Notes: generated by a model not told the origin, from the letters alone. 64,000 nt of DNA from Virgibacillus salexigens (GCF_014905415.1 NZ_BNEO01000002.1:868001-932000), one strand, 5' to 3'. Positions 24,592 to 33,411 are shown, counted from the first letter of the stretch. Numbers and translations are program-made.

Positions 24592-24792
24592 TTTATTGGG
24601 AATTATAAATGAAAAACTGCCCCCTTAAAAAGTTCCTCAAAGTCCACCTCTTTTCACCCCTTACTTATATAACTCCTTGAATTTAATTACGTTACAAATA
24701 ATACTTAAATATTTTTACTTAGAGCAATTATATTTACTTAATTGATTAGTTATCTCAAAAGATTTTGGTTTATTAAAGACCTCACAAAGAAA

Positions 24793-24833
24793 AAGCACAA
24801 TTCTTACTGAAGAATTGTGCCTGATTGAGGAAG
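24793..24833 (-). repeat. array repeat, copy 3 (inner part)
   Basis: AAAGCACAATTCTTACTGA then AGAATTGTGCCTGATTGAGG. Inner stem GCACAATTCTT/AAGAATTGTGC is perfect: both sides changed from the usual GCGC to GCAC/GTGC. Confidence 0.75.
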
Positions 24834-24901
24834 AGTAAAATAATTAGATAATCCTAAAGTTAACAAGAAAAAAACGATTCAATTTAAGAATATTGATTTG
24901 T

Positions 24902-25090
24902 TCATTTAGATTGTATCTTTCTTAGTGTTACCCCGTTTGAAATAACCCCGATAAGCCCAGTAATTGCAAAAATATATGCTACAAACAACGGTGTTGAAGA
25001 AAGTGATTCAGTAAGTATTCGAAACATACCAATAGTAAAAATAAGCAAACTACATACAAGCGTAATAACTGTTTGAGATTTGTTTTTCAC
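24902..25090 (-). CDS. 62-residue two-helix membrane protein
   Basis: MKNKSQTVITLVCSLLIFTIGMF, a short loop SLSSTP and LFVAYIFAITGLIGVISNGV, ending in a basic RKIQSK. AGGAGG precedes the start. Small membrane proteins of this kind are recurrent in this array. The function is unknown. Confidence 0.65.
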   Translation of the reverse strand: MKNKSQTVITLVCSLLIFTIGMFRILTESLSSTPLFVAYIFAITGLIGVISNGVTLRKIQSK

Positions 25091-25262
25091 ATTTCGTCCT
25101 CCTAAAAAAATATTCCCTGCTCAAATGTTAATATATATTTTTCAGGGTTAACAATAAAGTTAAATCTGTATGGTAAATACATTACAACTGTTCTTCATAC
25201 CTTAACCTTCAACAATCTAGACCTATTCACAGTAACGTAATATTTGCTTATCTAAAATACTC

Positions 25263-25306
25263 TATTCGTCTATTCTGCAACTGCGCTCCGATTCTTGAAT
25301 AAGCAA
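25263..25306 (-). repeat. array repeat, copy 4 (partial)
   Basis: TATTCTGCAACTGCGCTCCG then ATTCTTGAATAAGC. The 5' half is missing or unrecognisable. The region 25091-25374 has no other feature that I see. Confidence 0.6.
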
Positions 25307-25374
25307 AAAGCTGATATTAACTGGTATAATGGATAAAAAAGGAGCTCCTATAAGTTGGTTTTGTAGAATATTAA

Positions 25375-25677
25375 TTAGCTAAATTCCACATAAAAAGGTT
25401 GAATTTTTTCATTTAAACTATACTCAATTCTTTGCTTGAAATTTTTCCATGTTACCATTTCTAATGCTTCCTCAATAGGGGAGAAACCAACTTCCAAGGC
25501 TTCTGGAGTCGTAATTAATTCTCCTCCAATTGGTCTTCCTAAAAATAATGTATTGCAAATAGATCCACTGACATTTTGAAAAACACCACAAAATTTTATA
25601 ACATCAATATCTATACCACATTCTTCATTTGTTTCCCTAACTGCTGCGTCCTTTAAAGCCCTAACAAAATAACCTGT
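25375..25677 (-). pseudogene. Nudix hydrolase, N-terminally truncated
   Basis: Frame open from a TAG at 25678 to TAA at 25375. It contains AALKDAAV-type helix and AVRETNEECGIDI, the second half of the Nudix box (RE..EE.G), then GVFQNVSGSICNTLFLGRPIGGELITTPEALEVGF and WKNFKQRIEY. No start codon, the first 45 or so residues and the GX5E part are missing. Repeat copy 5 begins 15 nt upstream, so the 5' part was lost at or near a repeat boundary. Confidence 0.8.
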
Positions 25678-25691
25678 CTAACTTTATGGGG

Positions 25692-25731
25692 TCACTTCAA
25701 TTCCGGATAAGCGCCCGATAATAGAAGAAAT
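25692..25731 (-). repeat. array repeat, copy 5 (partial)
   Basis: CTTCAATTCCGGATAAGCGC then CCGATAATAGAAGAA. It lacks the 5' outer arm and replaces the beginning of the Nudix gene. Confidence 0.65.
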
Positions 25732-25740
25732 GCACAATAT

Positions 25741-26370
25741 TTAAATACAGTCATTTTCAATGATAAATACACCACCACAATGAGATATTGGATAAAAATG
25801 ACACTTATTTCTTAGTGAGAAACTAATTTCATTGTGAACTAAATAATATTCATCATTATCCCAGTATTCAATATTATCTAAACGACACTTTTCAAGTTTC
25901 TCTCTTGTTTCAAAAGAGACATCACCAATGAATATTTTACCGTTCTTTTTAAGGAGAGATAGCAGGTTAATTATAAATGATATTTTTTCTTTATCATCTA
26001 GATGATGTAAAGTATACGTGCTTATAATCGAATCATATCTATTCTCTGTGATTTCAGATGGCAGGCCATTTGAAATATCCCACTCTATCAAATTCGCATT
26101 AGGCATTTTAGTTTTTGCGATGGAGATCATTTCTGATGCAAAGTCTATACCATCAATTTGGTGACCATTTTCATATAGCTTACTTGTTAATATTCCTGTT
26201 CCAAAACCAATATCCAAAACGTTAGAATTTCTGTTCTGCATTACCTCATTAAAAATTGTATTCAGTATTTTTTTATATCCTGCGAAGGGATATTGATTAT
26301 TTTTCTCACTAACCTGGACTGTCTTATCATAGTTATCAGCCCATAGATTAAACCCTTTGTTGCTTAACAT
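25741..26370 (-). CDS. class I SAM-dependent methyltransferase
   Basis: 209 residues from ATG 26370 (GGGAGGGG upstream). Motif I is NVLDIGFGTGILTSKL, followed by QIDGIDFASEMI, then DSIISTYTLHHL and KIFIGDVSF. It has the YrrT/UbiE-type Rossmann fold of small-molecule methyltransferases. The substrate cannot be read from the sequence. It and the next gene upstream form a two-gene cassette with no repeat between them. Confidence 0.88.
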   Translation of the reverse strand: MLSNKGFNLWADNYDKTVQVSEKNNQYPFAGYKKILNTIFNEVMQNRNSNVLDIGFGTGILTSKLYENGHQIDGIDFASEMISIAKTKMPNANLIEWDISNGLPSEITENRYDSIISTYTLHHLDDKEKISFIINLLSLLKKNGKIFIGDVSFETREKLEKCRLDNIEYWDNDEYYLVHNEISFSLRNKCHFYPISHCGGVFIIENDCI

Positions 26371-26450
26371 AAATGCCCCTCCCAAAGGTAATATAGTGCC
26401 CAAAACCAATAAGTCAAGGTTTCTTAATGCATTTCTTTCCTAGTAGCATT

Positions 26451-26738
26451 TTACCAATAAGGTTCTTCTTCACTAGATAAATTTAAAATAAACGGATAAA
26501 GACCAAATGTTATAAAAACAAATATGATAGCAATAATTAGTGCTATACCTACAGATATTTCTAACCAAGCATTAATAGGTAAGAACACTACCGGAAACAG
26601 CATAAACACGCCACCTCTTGTTCTTGATGAAGCGGATTCATATTGTTTTTTATCGCAATATGGACATACCAATCTGAACATTGTTTTAATCGTTTGTTTC
26701 CAAGTCCATTTTTCACCACAGTTTTCGCAAGTGGGCAT
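26451..26738 (-). CDS. TIGR04104-like CXXC zinc-ribbon membrane protein
   Basis: 95 residues from ATG 26738, set by AGGAG 8 nt upstream. MPTCENCGEKWTWKQTIKTMFRLVCPYCDKKQYES has two CxxC pairs about 20 residues apart with Trp residues, the cxxc_20_cxxc pattern of Bacillaceae; two membrane helices follow. It is common among Bacillaceae accessory genes; function unknown. Confidence 0.8.
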   Translation of the reverse strand: MPTCENCGEKWTWKQTIKTMFRLVCPYCDKKQYESASSRTRGGVFMLFPVVFLPINAWLEISVGIALIIAIIFVFITFGLYPFILNLSSEEEPYW

Positions 26739-26798
26739 TTTAATCACTCCTCATCCTCATATCAGTCCTTTACTGTTTAAATTTTAACATAATTTATT

Positions 26799-26870
26799 AC
26801 ACAATCTGGCCCTTGTGTACGGGTACAGACGTCCATTTCTTATTCCAGAATTCGCCCGTTTGTTGAACTG
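26799..26870 (-). repeat. array repeat, copy 6
   Basis: CACAATCTGGCCCTTGTG, then CGTCCATTTCTTATTCCAG and AATTCGCCCGTTTGTTGAAC. Full length, with the alternative 5' edge CAATCTGGCCC. Confidence 0.85.
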
Positions 26871-26895
26871 TGAATTTATATTACCCCAATATTCA

Positions 26896-27219
26896 TCATC
26901 GAAATGATTGATAATTATTACTTCTTAAATCTGTTTCCTGTATTAACAGCATAAATATAATTATGCCAATAAATAAGACAAGACCAAAGGCGAATAACCA
27001 GTTAATTTCATATGCTTCACTAAATACCCAAAACAACATACTAAATGACAAAGCGAACATCATCTTCCCCATAAACTTGCACAGGGAAACTGTATCATAT
27101 TTTTCCTTTTCTTCCGGAGGCATTGTATTATAGCCTGCGATTAAGGAGGAGCCTTTACCATTGATCAGTATAATTCCTAATAGAATAAACAACCCAATGA
27201 CAAACATCATTACAATCAT
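26896..27219 (-). CDS. DUF3784-like membrane protein
   Basis: 107 residues, three hydrophobic helices. After the first helix comes GKGSSLIAGYNTMPPEEKEKYD, the signature of DUF3784 proteins of Bacilli and Clostridia. Function unknown. GGGGGT precedes the start. It is one cassette between repeat copies 6 and 7. Confidence 0.85.
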   Translation of the reverse strand: MIVMMFVIGLFILLGIILINGKGSSLIAGYNTMPPEEKEKYDTVSLCKFMGKMMFALSFSMLFWVFSEAYEINWLFAFGLVLFIGIIIFMLLIQETDLRSNNYQSFR

Positions 27220-27276
27220 TTTTACCCCCAGTAATAAAATATTTCAATAGCTTGTTAAACATTGGAATGCTATACC

Positions 27277-27323
27277 AAAATAGAGCAAATTCTTACTCTG
27301 AAAAGGCGCCCGTTGATTGAAAT
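27277..27323 (-). repeat. array repeat, copy 7
   Basis: AAAATAGAGCAAATTCTTACTC, then TGAAAAGGCGCCCGTTGATTGAA. The 5' outer arm is not visible. Confidence 0.7.
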
Positions 27324-27365
27324 GTCTTTATCTGCTATTAGTTGGTTATAGTTGAATATCTGCTT

Positions 27366-27850
27366 TTAACTATTGTTGTAATCAGCAAGTTTTTTGTCTA
27401 TTTGAATATGGGGGTTTTCAGTTACTAACAATCGAATAAATTCTGTTTCATTTTTAGGAGATATACTCATTACGTCATATTTACCATAAAGAATTTCTAA
27501 TCTATCAACGGATAGAGCAGGTGCTGTAAATGGGCTTTTTGTTTTACTCAACCTTTTGATTTCTTCAATCCTTATTGTAGCTCTAAATGGACCAGATTTA
27601 ACTTTTATAAGTCCTCCTTTAACCTTATACCCCGTTCCAAGCCATATCCATATTAATAACCCTGTTATCAAAACATTTATAATAAAACCTAAAACACTGT
27701 TATAGGTTATTAATTGCATACCACCTGTATCTGGAACAAAAATGTAAATTAGAATGAAAAAAATATAAGACCCCAAAACATTAAGAAAAACCAAATGTCT
27801 TTCTTAGATGGAAAATACAATTGAACCCCCCCATCCTCTTTGTTAACCAT
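27366..27850 (-). pseudogene. bPH_4 (DUF1200-like) membrane PH-domain protein, frameshifted
   Basis: The reading frame from ATG 27850 gives MVNKEDGGVQLYFPSKKDIW and FFLMFWGLIFF, then shifts at a run of seven T (27757-27763); the other frame continues FILIYIFVPDTGG, YKVKGGLIKVKSGPFRATIRIEEIKRL and PHIQIDKKL. One more T would restore a normal protein of about 160 residues with two helices and a PH-like domain. It is either a true frameshift or an indel error in a homopolymer. A shortened product starting at 27794 is possible but would lack the first half-helix. Confidence 0.75.
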
Positions 27851-27945
27851 ACGTTCTAACAGTTGGAAAGTTTCATTTAATTTTATAAATTTTCACACAC
27901 ATATCAAAATTTAAATAAAAACCCAATTTTATTTGATCTTCTTAT

Positions 27946-28019
27946 TACATTAACGGGCCCTATTGTCCAACATTGATGCTAATTCTTATTCAGGAAATGC
28001 GCACGTTTACTGAAGAACG
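27946..28019 (-). repeat. array repeat, copy 8
   Basis: ATTAACGGGCCCTATTGTCC, then GATGCTAATTCTTATTCAGG and AAATGCGCACGTTTACTGAAG. Full length. Confidence 0.8.
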
Positions 28020-28067
28020 TTCCATTACATTTTTGATTCAAAAACTGTCATAAATAGAGTCTTCTTT

Positions 28068-29042
28068 CTATGTATAGTTGAGTGATATATCATACATGGT
28101 TTTATGAAAAAGTCCAGGCTCTTCAAATGGCAAATTATGTGCAACTCCTGAAAAAAAGATCGTCTCTTTAATAGGTGCGGTTAAACTACTATAAAATTCT
28201 TGAACAAGCAAATTTGGCGTATTGAAATCAAATTCGCCCAACAAAAAATAAACCGGACAGTTTACATCCTTAATTTGATCAAGTAAATTCACTGTCATTA
28301 CTTCATCCCACATGACTCGCATAGAGAAAGTATTACCTTCATTTAATTTATCGATGTCGGTCTCTTTATATTCTGATCTCTTTTGGATGATATGTACCGT
28401 TCGTTTAAAAAAATCTGTATCTTTATAGACAACTCCCCCAAATTCAGTAAGCCATTTCCTTTGAATAAATAAATCATTAAGCGTCTTATATGGAGGATGA
28501 CCGATAGCTTTTAGTTCACTGGTTGCTTTCTGTAACTCATTTCGCTTTGCAAAGTCTACTGTAAAGTTATAGCTTAATAATTCCCCTCGTTGCAAATGTA
28601 CACTTTGACCCACTCCAACATATGCATAGATTAAATCAGGGTATTTTTGTGCCAACAACATTCCAATAATGCTGCCCCACGAATGCCCAACCACAAATAT
28701 TTTATCCTTTTTAAACCGGTAGATAAGGTATCTAGTCAATTCATGCGCATCATGTACAAAGTTCTCTATATTCATTGATTCCTCTGATAAGGAATCATTA
28801 TATGATAAACCCGCCCCTCTCTGATCCCAATTGACTACAATAAAGTCTTTTTCTAATGAAGTTTGATATTCAGGTGCCCATCCAATTTGGGCGTTCCCGG
28901 GTCCACCATGAAGAAAAAGAATGACTGGATTATTAATATTTTCACCACGAAGCAAGACCCATTGCTCAACTTGATCAAGCATTACTTTTTCTAAAGAATT
29001 GACACTCTGTTTTCCTTCGATCATTGGTGTAAATCTATCCAT
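28068..29042 (-). CDS. alpha/beta hydrolase, proline iminopeptidase-like (S33)
   Basis: 324 residues. PVILFLHGGPGNAQIGW and FIVVNWDQRGAGLS are the oxyanion region and WDQRG motif of the S33 proline iminopeptidase group; VVGHSWGSIIGM carries the nucleophile Ser (GHSWG), LLGEFDFNTP the Asp, and GVAHNLPFEEP the His. The N-terminal part is short and there is no signal peptide. The substrate is unknown; many members act on esters or small peptides. Single-gene cassette. Confidence 0.9.
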   Translation of the reverse strand: MDRFTPMIEGKQSVNSLEKVMLDQVEQWVLLRGENINNPVILFLHGGPGNAQIGWAPEYQTSLEKDFIVVNWDQRGAGLSYNDSLSEESMNIENFVHDAHELTRYLIYRFKKDKIFVVGHSWGSIIGMLLAQKYPDLIYAYVGVGQSVHLQRGELLSYNFTVDFAKRNELQKATSELKAIGHPPYKTLNDLFIQRKWLTEFGGVVYKDTDFFKRTVHIIQKRSEYKETDIDKLNEGNTFSMRVMWDEVMTVNLLDQIKDVNCPVYFLLGEFDFNTPNLLVQEFYSSLTAPIKETIFFSGVAHNLPFEEPGLFHKTMYDISLNYT

Positions 29043-29182
29043 ACATTAGTCCCCCCTTTGCATTATTTAGAAAAAACCTATTAAACAACTATTAGATTTT
29101 GCTTCAAAACAAAATCTTATAGTTAATTCTACTTTATTTCGCCACAATCCTGCTCTGTTTAGCTTAAGAAGACTTACTCCAT

Positions 29183-29253
29183 TATATGACCTGATTCATA
29201 AATAGAGCGCAGATTCTTACTTCAACTCAAGAATTGCGCCCTATTCTGGAATA
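29183..29253 (-). repeat. array repeat, copy 9
   Basis: ATGACCTGATTCATAAATAG, then AGCGCAGATTCTTACTTCAA and CTCAAGAATTGCGCCCTATTC. Inner stem GCGCA(G)ATTCTT/AAGAATTGCGC with a single bulged G, like an extrahelical base. Confidence 0.85.
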
Positions 29254-29338
29254 ATTATTAACTTAGATTGGAAGAAGTAAGGACTGGATTATTGAAAATA
29301 TACGCCTTTATATAGATGATACATCATAGTTCTTAGTA

Positions 29339-29917
29339 TTAATTTATAACCTTGTAATCCAACTTCATGGAACCACTTATTTCATATTGTTGAGTATTTA
29401 TGAGTTTCAAATCTTGCCTTGATGTAATGTTATCAAGGTATCGCTTTCCGCTACTGAGGATAACAGGATGGATAACCACACTAATCTCATCTGCCAGCCC
29501 CTCATTTATCAGACTCTGTACAAGACCGGCACTTGCCGTAACCATGATGTAACCTTGAATTTGATCCTTAACCTTAGCAATATTCTGACTCAAATCGCCA
29601 GAAAGCAGGGAAATGGTGCTGCCATAATCACCCCAGTGAACTTCCCGCAGATCCATATTACGAGTAGCTACATACTTGGGAGTCTTGTTCATGGCATCAG
29701 CAAAATCTCCCTTTTGGAACGGCCAAACCTGTGATAATCCTTCATAGGTGACCCGACCCATCAAAAGGGCTTCGGCTTGCTGGACCATATTCAAGATGTC
29801 ATTCATAGAATCCGTAACACCAGGCATAGCCCACATTGTGAAATTGTTCTCATCTCCACGCGGCCCTGTGAAAACACCATCCAATGTACTGTGTACAGAA
29901 ACAATAATTTTTCCCAT
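29339..29917 (-). CDS. dihydrofolate reductase-like protein (RibD C-terminal type)
   Basis: 192 residues: MGKIIVSVHSTLDGVFTGPRGDE, AEALLMGRVTYEGL and a late GYIMVTASAGLVQSLINEGLADEISVVIHPVIL. It is the YyaP/YwjB type of RibD-C fold found widely in Bacillaceae and in gene cassettes; the substrate is not known. AAGAGGTAAGTGC precedes the ATG. Confidence 0.9.
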   Translation of the reverse strand: MGKIIVSVHSTLDGVFTGPRGDENNFTMWAMPGVTDSMNDILNMVQQAEALLMGRVTYEGLSQVWPFQKGDFADAMNKTPKYVATRNMDLREVHWGDYGSTISLLSGDLSQNIAKVKDQIQGYIMVTASAGLVQSLINEGLADEISVVIHPVILSSGKRYLDNITSRQDLKLINTQQYEISGSMKLDYKVIN

Positions 29918-30009
29918 GCACTTACCTCTTTTCTTCGTTATTATTCTATTAAAGATATTACATATAACTCTTGAGATTTCTTCTTCATTACTGAAAAACT
30001 CATTACATT

Positions 30010-30074
30010 ATTCAGTTAAATGGCCCGATTCAAGCATATCTTTTATTTAACAACTGCGCCCGTTTGAGGAATAA
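30010..30074 (-). repeat. array repeat, copy 10
   Basis: TTCAGTTAAATGGCCCGATT, then CTTTTATTTAACAACTGC and GCCCGTTTGAGGAATAACC. The next gene stops 5 nt from its edge. Confidence 0.8.
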
Positions 30075-30078
30075 CCAA

Positions 30079-30519
30079 TCAAACAGTTAATTCATAATGA
30101 TAAAATTCTGTATCCCGCACATATCCGTTTTTCTCATATAGTTTTTGAGCAGCATCGTTATCTGGCGCGGTTTCCAAAGCAATACTTTTTGCACCTGCTG
30201 CAATAGCAAAATCTTTCGCCTTATGTAAGAGCATTTCTCCTACCCCTTGTTTCCTTGCTTCCAAATCGACAAATAAATCATTTAATATCCACGCCCTTTT
30301 CATTGAAATTGAAGAAAAAGTGGGATAAAGTTGTGTGAATCCCACGTACTTTTGATTGTTCTTAACAACAAATATTACAGATTCTTTATTTTCCAAACGC
30401 TCTTTTATGTATTTCTTGGCGCCCTCTAAATCTGATGGCTGCTCATAAAACATGCGGTAAGAATTGAACAAATTTGATACACCTTCTAAATCCTCAATCG
30501 TAGCTTGATATGTTTCCAT
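30079..30519 (-). CDS. GNAT acetyltransferase
   Basis: 146 residues from ATG 30519 (GGGAG upstream). The acyl-CoA loop is VDLEARKQGVGEMLLHKAKDFA, preceded by WILNDLFV and followed by SIALETAPDNDAAQKLYEKNGYV. A typical GNAT fold, probably acting on a small amine. One of three GNAT genes of the array, not closely alike. Confidence 0.9.
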   Translation of the reverse strand: METYQATIEDLEGVSNLFNSYRMFYEQPSDLEGAKKYIKERLENKESVIFVVKNNQKYVGFTQLYPTFSSISMKRAWILNDLFVDLEARKQGVGEMLLHKAKDFAIAAGAKSIALETAPDNDAAQKLYEKNGYVRDTEFYHYELTV

Positions 30520-30576
30520 TTGAAATCTCCCTTTTAGTTTTAAACTATACGTTTTATACTTCGATTCGATAAACAT

Positions 30577-30652
30577 TATTTCGTTAAATGGTCCGATTTC
30601 GCACTATAGGGCGCAATTCCCTTGTTCTAGAATGGCGCCCTTTAATTGAACT
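30577..30652 (-). repeat. array repeat, copy 11
   Basis: TTTCGTTAAATGGTCCGATT, then ATAGGGCGCAATTCCCTTG and TTCTAGAATGGCGCCCTTTA. Stem GGGCGCAATTC/GAATGGCGCCC with one mismatch. Confidence 0.88.
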
Positions 30653-30738
30653 GTTAATATTATATTGTCGCCTGTTTTATAAATTAGATAAGTTACAAAA
30701 CTGACAAATTTTCCTGAGTCCTTGACATAGTAAACTTT

Positions 30739-31485
30739 TCATTCCTTCATAAAACCAGTAATTTGACGATACAGATTCTCGGGATGGGTGAGATTAACCA
30801 TATGGTCAGCACCTGGAATTTCTATGATTCGAGCGTCTGAGTGCTTTCGAAAGTAATTGGCAACACGAAGGTTATCAGGTGAATCCTCTTTACCGATTAT
30901 CAATAATGTTTTGGCCGTCAATTCTCCTAATCTTTCGATGGCAGGTGGTTGCGGCCAAATCAATTTAACAGCCGGCCATTCAAACATTCGGTTCATATGG
31001 TGCTGGAGCATTTGAACCATCAAATTCCGGTGAGGACTCACTGTTACAACACGATACGATGAATCACTGAGCAAAAGCTCGACCATCTTATCGATATCGG
31101 GGGCAGCTTCATGAATCTTCTTCATATTCTCTTCAAATTCCTTTGAATAGCTAAACCCAGATAATCCAGGCGCAAGTAATACAAGTTTTGAAACCCTTTC
31201 AGGGTAATTCAGAGCGAATTCGGTGGCAATTTGGCCACCCATTGAGTGACCGATGAGTGTCGCCTGATTGATTTCTAGATGATCAAGCAGCAACTGCAAA
31301 TCTCCAACATGGTTGACGTCTTCTAAAGGGGACGGTGATTTCCCTGTTCCACGTCCGTCAAAAGCAACTACCTTATAGTGTTTCGCTAAAAGAGATGCGA
31401 CAAATGTCCAGTTCCGTACATCAGCACCACCAGTTAGGAGAACCACAGGATGACCATTACCATTAACTTCGTAATACAAATCCAT
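30739..31485 (-). CDS. alpha/beta hydrolase
   Basis: 248 residues from ATG 31485 (GGAGG upstream). PVVLLTGGADVRNWTFVASLL and VVAFDGRGTGKSP open the fold; TLIGHSMGGQIATEF has the nucleophile Ser, IIGKEDSPDN the Asp and IPGADHMVNLTHP the His. The first oxyanion motif is LTGG rather than HGxG. Single-gene cassette, function unknown. Confidence 0.9.
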   Translation of the reverse strand: MDLYYEVNGNGHPVVLLTGGADVRNWTFVASLLAKHYKVVAFDGRGTGKSPSPLEDVNHVGDLQLLLDHLEINQATLIGHSMGGQIATEFALNYPERVSKLVLLAPGLSGFSYSKEFEENMKKIHEAAPDIDKMVELLLSDSSYRVVTVSPHRNLMVQMLQHHMNRMFEWPAVKLIWPQPPAIERLGELTAKTLLIIGKEDSPDNLRVANYFRKHSDARIIEIPGADHMVNLTHPENLYRQITGFMKE

Positions 31486-31604
31486 TAAAATTCCTCCACC
31501 CATTACAATTTAATATTAAAACTATGATATCCTTCTTAAATAATCCTGCTTTTTCTTGCTTAACTTACAGTTCAAGAAACACCTTTTAATCTCCTTCCTT
31601 ATTC

Positions 31605-31676
31605 TAGAATATGTCCCTTTTCATAAATAAGGAGCACAACTCTTATTCCAGAATTGCGCCCGATTCTTGAATAAAC
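31605..31676 (-). repeat. array repeat, copy 12
   Basis: AATATGTCCCTTTTCATAA, then GGAGCACAACTCTTATTCCAG and AATTGCGCCCGATTCTTGAA. Confidence 0.85.
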
Positions 31677-31753
31677 AAGTTGCTCGTATTTCTGATATTT
31701 TAAAAGATTATTTGTGTTTACTTTTGAAGAAAAGCATTAGTTAGTTAAAATAC

Positions 31754-32230
31754 TTAGATGCTATATTTTCCGATAATCAGATGTCTGGGAGTGGAAGGTA
31801 ATTCTTTAAGAGAGTTTTTTAAAAATTCAGGGTAGAGCAACAGATCTTCAAGCTCATTTATAGGAATCCATTTATAAATCAATTTTTCTCCTTCTTCTCC
31901 ATGAAAAGCCTCGTTATTTACATTTAGTTTCCCTTCTGTTAATGAAACCTTAAAATATAACCCTATTTCATGAAAATTCTTGTTATTATATTCAAAGAAA
32001 TTTTCAGTAATCCACAGTAAGTTATTAACCTTAACGTCTAATCCTAGCTCCTCTTTTATTTCTCTTTTTATGCTTGACTGTGAATCCTCTAAAATTTCTA
32101 CCCTTCCTCCTGGCAATGCCCAATGCTTATCATTTATTTGTTTATGTATAAGCACATGATTATTTTCAATCATAATTGCTGCTACCCGGTAATTAAATAC
32201 AGCTTTTTCTAAATTAAATGTAGCATCCAT
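31754..32230 (-). CDS. Nudix hydrolase
   Basis: 158 residues. The Nudix box is ALPGGRVEILEDSQSSIK, continuing REIKEELGLDV, complete (GX5EX7REXXEEXG). The end KYSI and the preceding LPSTPRHLIIGKY are usual in small Bacillus Nudix proteins. Substrate unknown (nucleotide diphosphate derivatives as a class). Confidence 0.9.
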   Translation of the reverse strand: MDATFNLEKAVFNYRVAAIMIENNHVLIHKQINDKHWALPGGRVEILEDSQSSIKREIKEELGLDVKVNNLLWITENFFEYNNKNFHEIGLYFKVSLTEGKLNVNNEAFHGEEGEKLIYKWIPINELEDLLLYPEFLKNSLKELPSTPRHLIIGKYSI

Positions 32231-32298
32231 GGCTTCTCCTCCTAGTTTCTATAAAATTAGAATTCAATATCTAATCTTTCGCTAACTGTTGCCTATAT

Positions 32299-32367
32299 AA
32301 TTTGCAAATGAAAGGGCTGCCATAGCAAACCTATATTTCTGCAATTGCGCCCTTTTCTGGAACAATC
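32299..32367 (-). repeat. array repeat, copy 13
   Basis: TTTGCAAATGAAAGGGCTGCC, then ACCTATATTTCTGCAATTG and CGCCCTTTTCTGGAACAATC. The stop codon of the next gene lies at the edge. Confidence 0.75.
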
Positions 32368-32542
32368 AATTATCCTTTTTATTTTGTTTGCTTACAGCAT
32401 CTAATTTTTTCTCAATTCTATCCATCTGTTTAGGCCGTTTTGAAAGTGCACGTATGGCAAACACAATTAATGCAGCAATCACTACCAAAATAATAAGAAA
32501 CACTAATTGGAATATAACATCGTCCCACATAATTTTATTCAC
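32366..32542 (-). CDS. 58-residue single-helix membrane protein
   Basis: MNKIMWDDVIFQLVFLII, LVVIAALIVFAIRALS, then the basic-acidic tail QMDRIEKKLDAVSKQNKKDN, which looks like a short coiled coil. I place the start at GTG 32542 with GGGGTG 6 nt upstream. It is similar in plan to small Bacillaceae membrane proteins; function unknown. Confidence 0.7.
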   Translation of the reverse strand: MNKIMWDDVIFQLVFLIILVVIAALIVFAIRALSKRPKQMDRIEKKLDAVSKQNKKDN

Positions 32543-32574
32543 AAGAAACACCCCACAAATTACATATTAAATAA

Positions 32575-32649
32575 TTAAGCAATCTGCCCCTATTCTTAAA
32601 GAAAAGCACGATCAAACATTTTTTCCTAAATTGTGCCCATTAGCGGAAC
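32575..32649 (-). repeat. array repeat, copy 14
   Basis: TAAGCAATCTGCCCCTATTC, then AAAGCACGATCAAACATTT and CCTAAATTGTGCCCATTAGC. Its edge touches the stop of the deaminase gene. Confidence 0.75.
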
Positions 32650-32650
32650 T

Positions 32651-33070
32651 TCACTCATTAAATAAGTCTTCATCTGGATAAGCAGCAGTCCAGTGATAAG
32701 GTTGGACCTCTGATAAAGTTTTAAAAACTATATCTTTTCCAGGTACACTAACTGCCACCTTTACATTCGGTCCCCAATAAATTAACCTTTCCTGGCATAC
32801 TCCACATGGAGACAAGACCTTGAATTCTGAATGTTCATTATCACGTACTACGCATATTGAATGGGTTACTTTTTTTCCTAGTTTATGCGCTTCAAGGATT
32901 GCCCCTGTTTCTATACAGAGTTCAGTGGAAGCAACAATGACTTCAGGTGCTATACTTGTTAAAATAGTGCCATCTTCTAACGCCATCGCTGCAGCACCAC
33001 CCCAATCAGAAGGATATTTTTCTTTAATTAATTCAACTGCCGAATCATATAATTTCTTTTCTATATCCAT
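32651..33070 (-). CDS. cytidine deaminase family protein
   Basis: 139 residues. STELCIETGAILEAHKLG carries the Cys-x-Glu of the active site and LSPCGVCQERL the other two zinc Cys. The length and the CIE variant recall the blasticidin S deaminase/cytidine deaminase group. It would deaminate a cytosine nucleoside or related compound; a resistance role is possible, not shown. Confidence 0.87.
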   Translation of the reverse strand: MDIEKKLYDSAVELIKEKYPSDWGGAAAMALEDGTILTSIAPEVIVASTELCIETGAILEAHKLGKKVTHSICVVRDNEHSEFKVLSPCGVCQERLIYWGPNVKVAVSVPGKDIVFKTLSEVQPYHWTAAYPDEDLFNE

Positions 33071-33130
33071 TGTTATTCCCCCTAGTAAATGATAATTGTA
33101 GCATATTTTTGTAATTTGGATTGAGTTGTG

Positions 33131-33200
33131 TTCTTCCGTTAAATGGCCCTATAACAGAAGGACGCGTTATTCAATAAACGCGCCCATTTTGTTGAACATT
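33131..33200 (-). repeat. array repeat, copy 15
   Basis: TTCCGTTAAATGGCCCTATA, then AAGGACGCGTTATTCAATAA and ACGCGCCCATTTTGTTGAAC. Inner stem GGACGCGTT/AACGCGCCC differs in sequence from other copies but still pairs. Confidence 0.88.
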
Positions 33201-33219
33201 GAAGCTCTTAACCTAAAGG

Positions 33220-33411
33220 CTATAGTCTATATGATTTTATTTCCTTTACCTTTCCAGATCTTCCAGTATTACTAAACGTATATACATCGTAGAAATCAAT
33301 TTTTGTTCCATTTGCTAGTAAAATTACACCATACATTGAAACGAATTTCCTGTGAGTTATCACTTGGTAAATTTCGAGACAATCAATGATATCTTTATTT
33401 TCATCCTGCAA
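33220..33411 (-). pseudogene. NTF2/SnoaL-like protein, N-terminally truncated
   Basis: 63 residues from TTG 33411, ending SGKVKEIKSYRL. The frame continues a little upstream (KIEGQSSLITTLQDENKD) and then meets a stop. The visible part, with a HRKFVSMYGVILLANGTKIDF strand pair and DVYTFSNTGR, fits the last third of a SnoaL/NTF2-like fold. No start region is present. It is one cassette after copy 15; the upstream border is a decayed repeat near 33466-33512. Confidence 0.55.
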
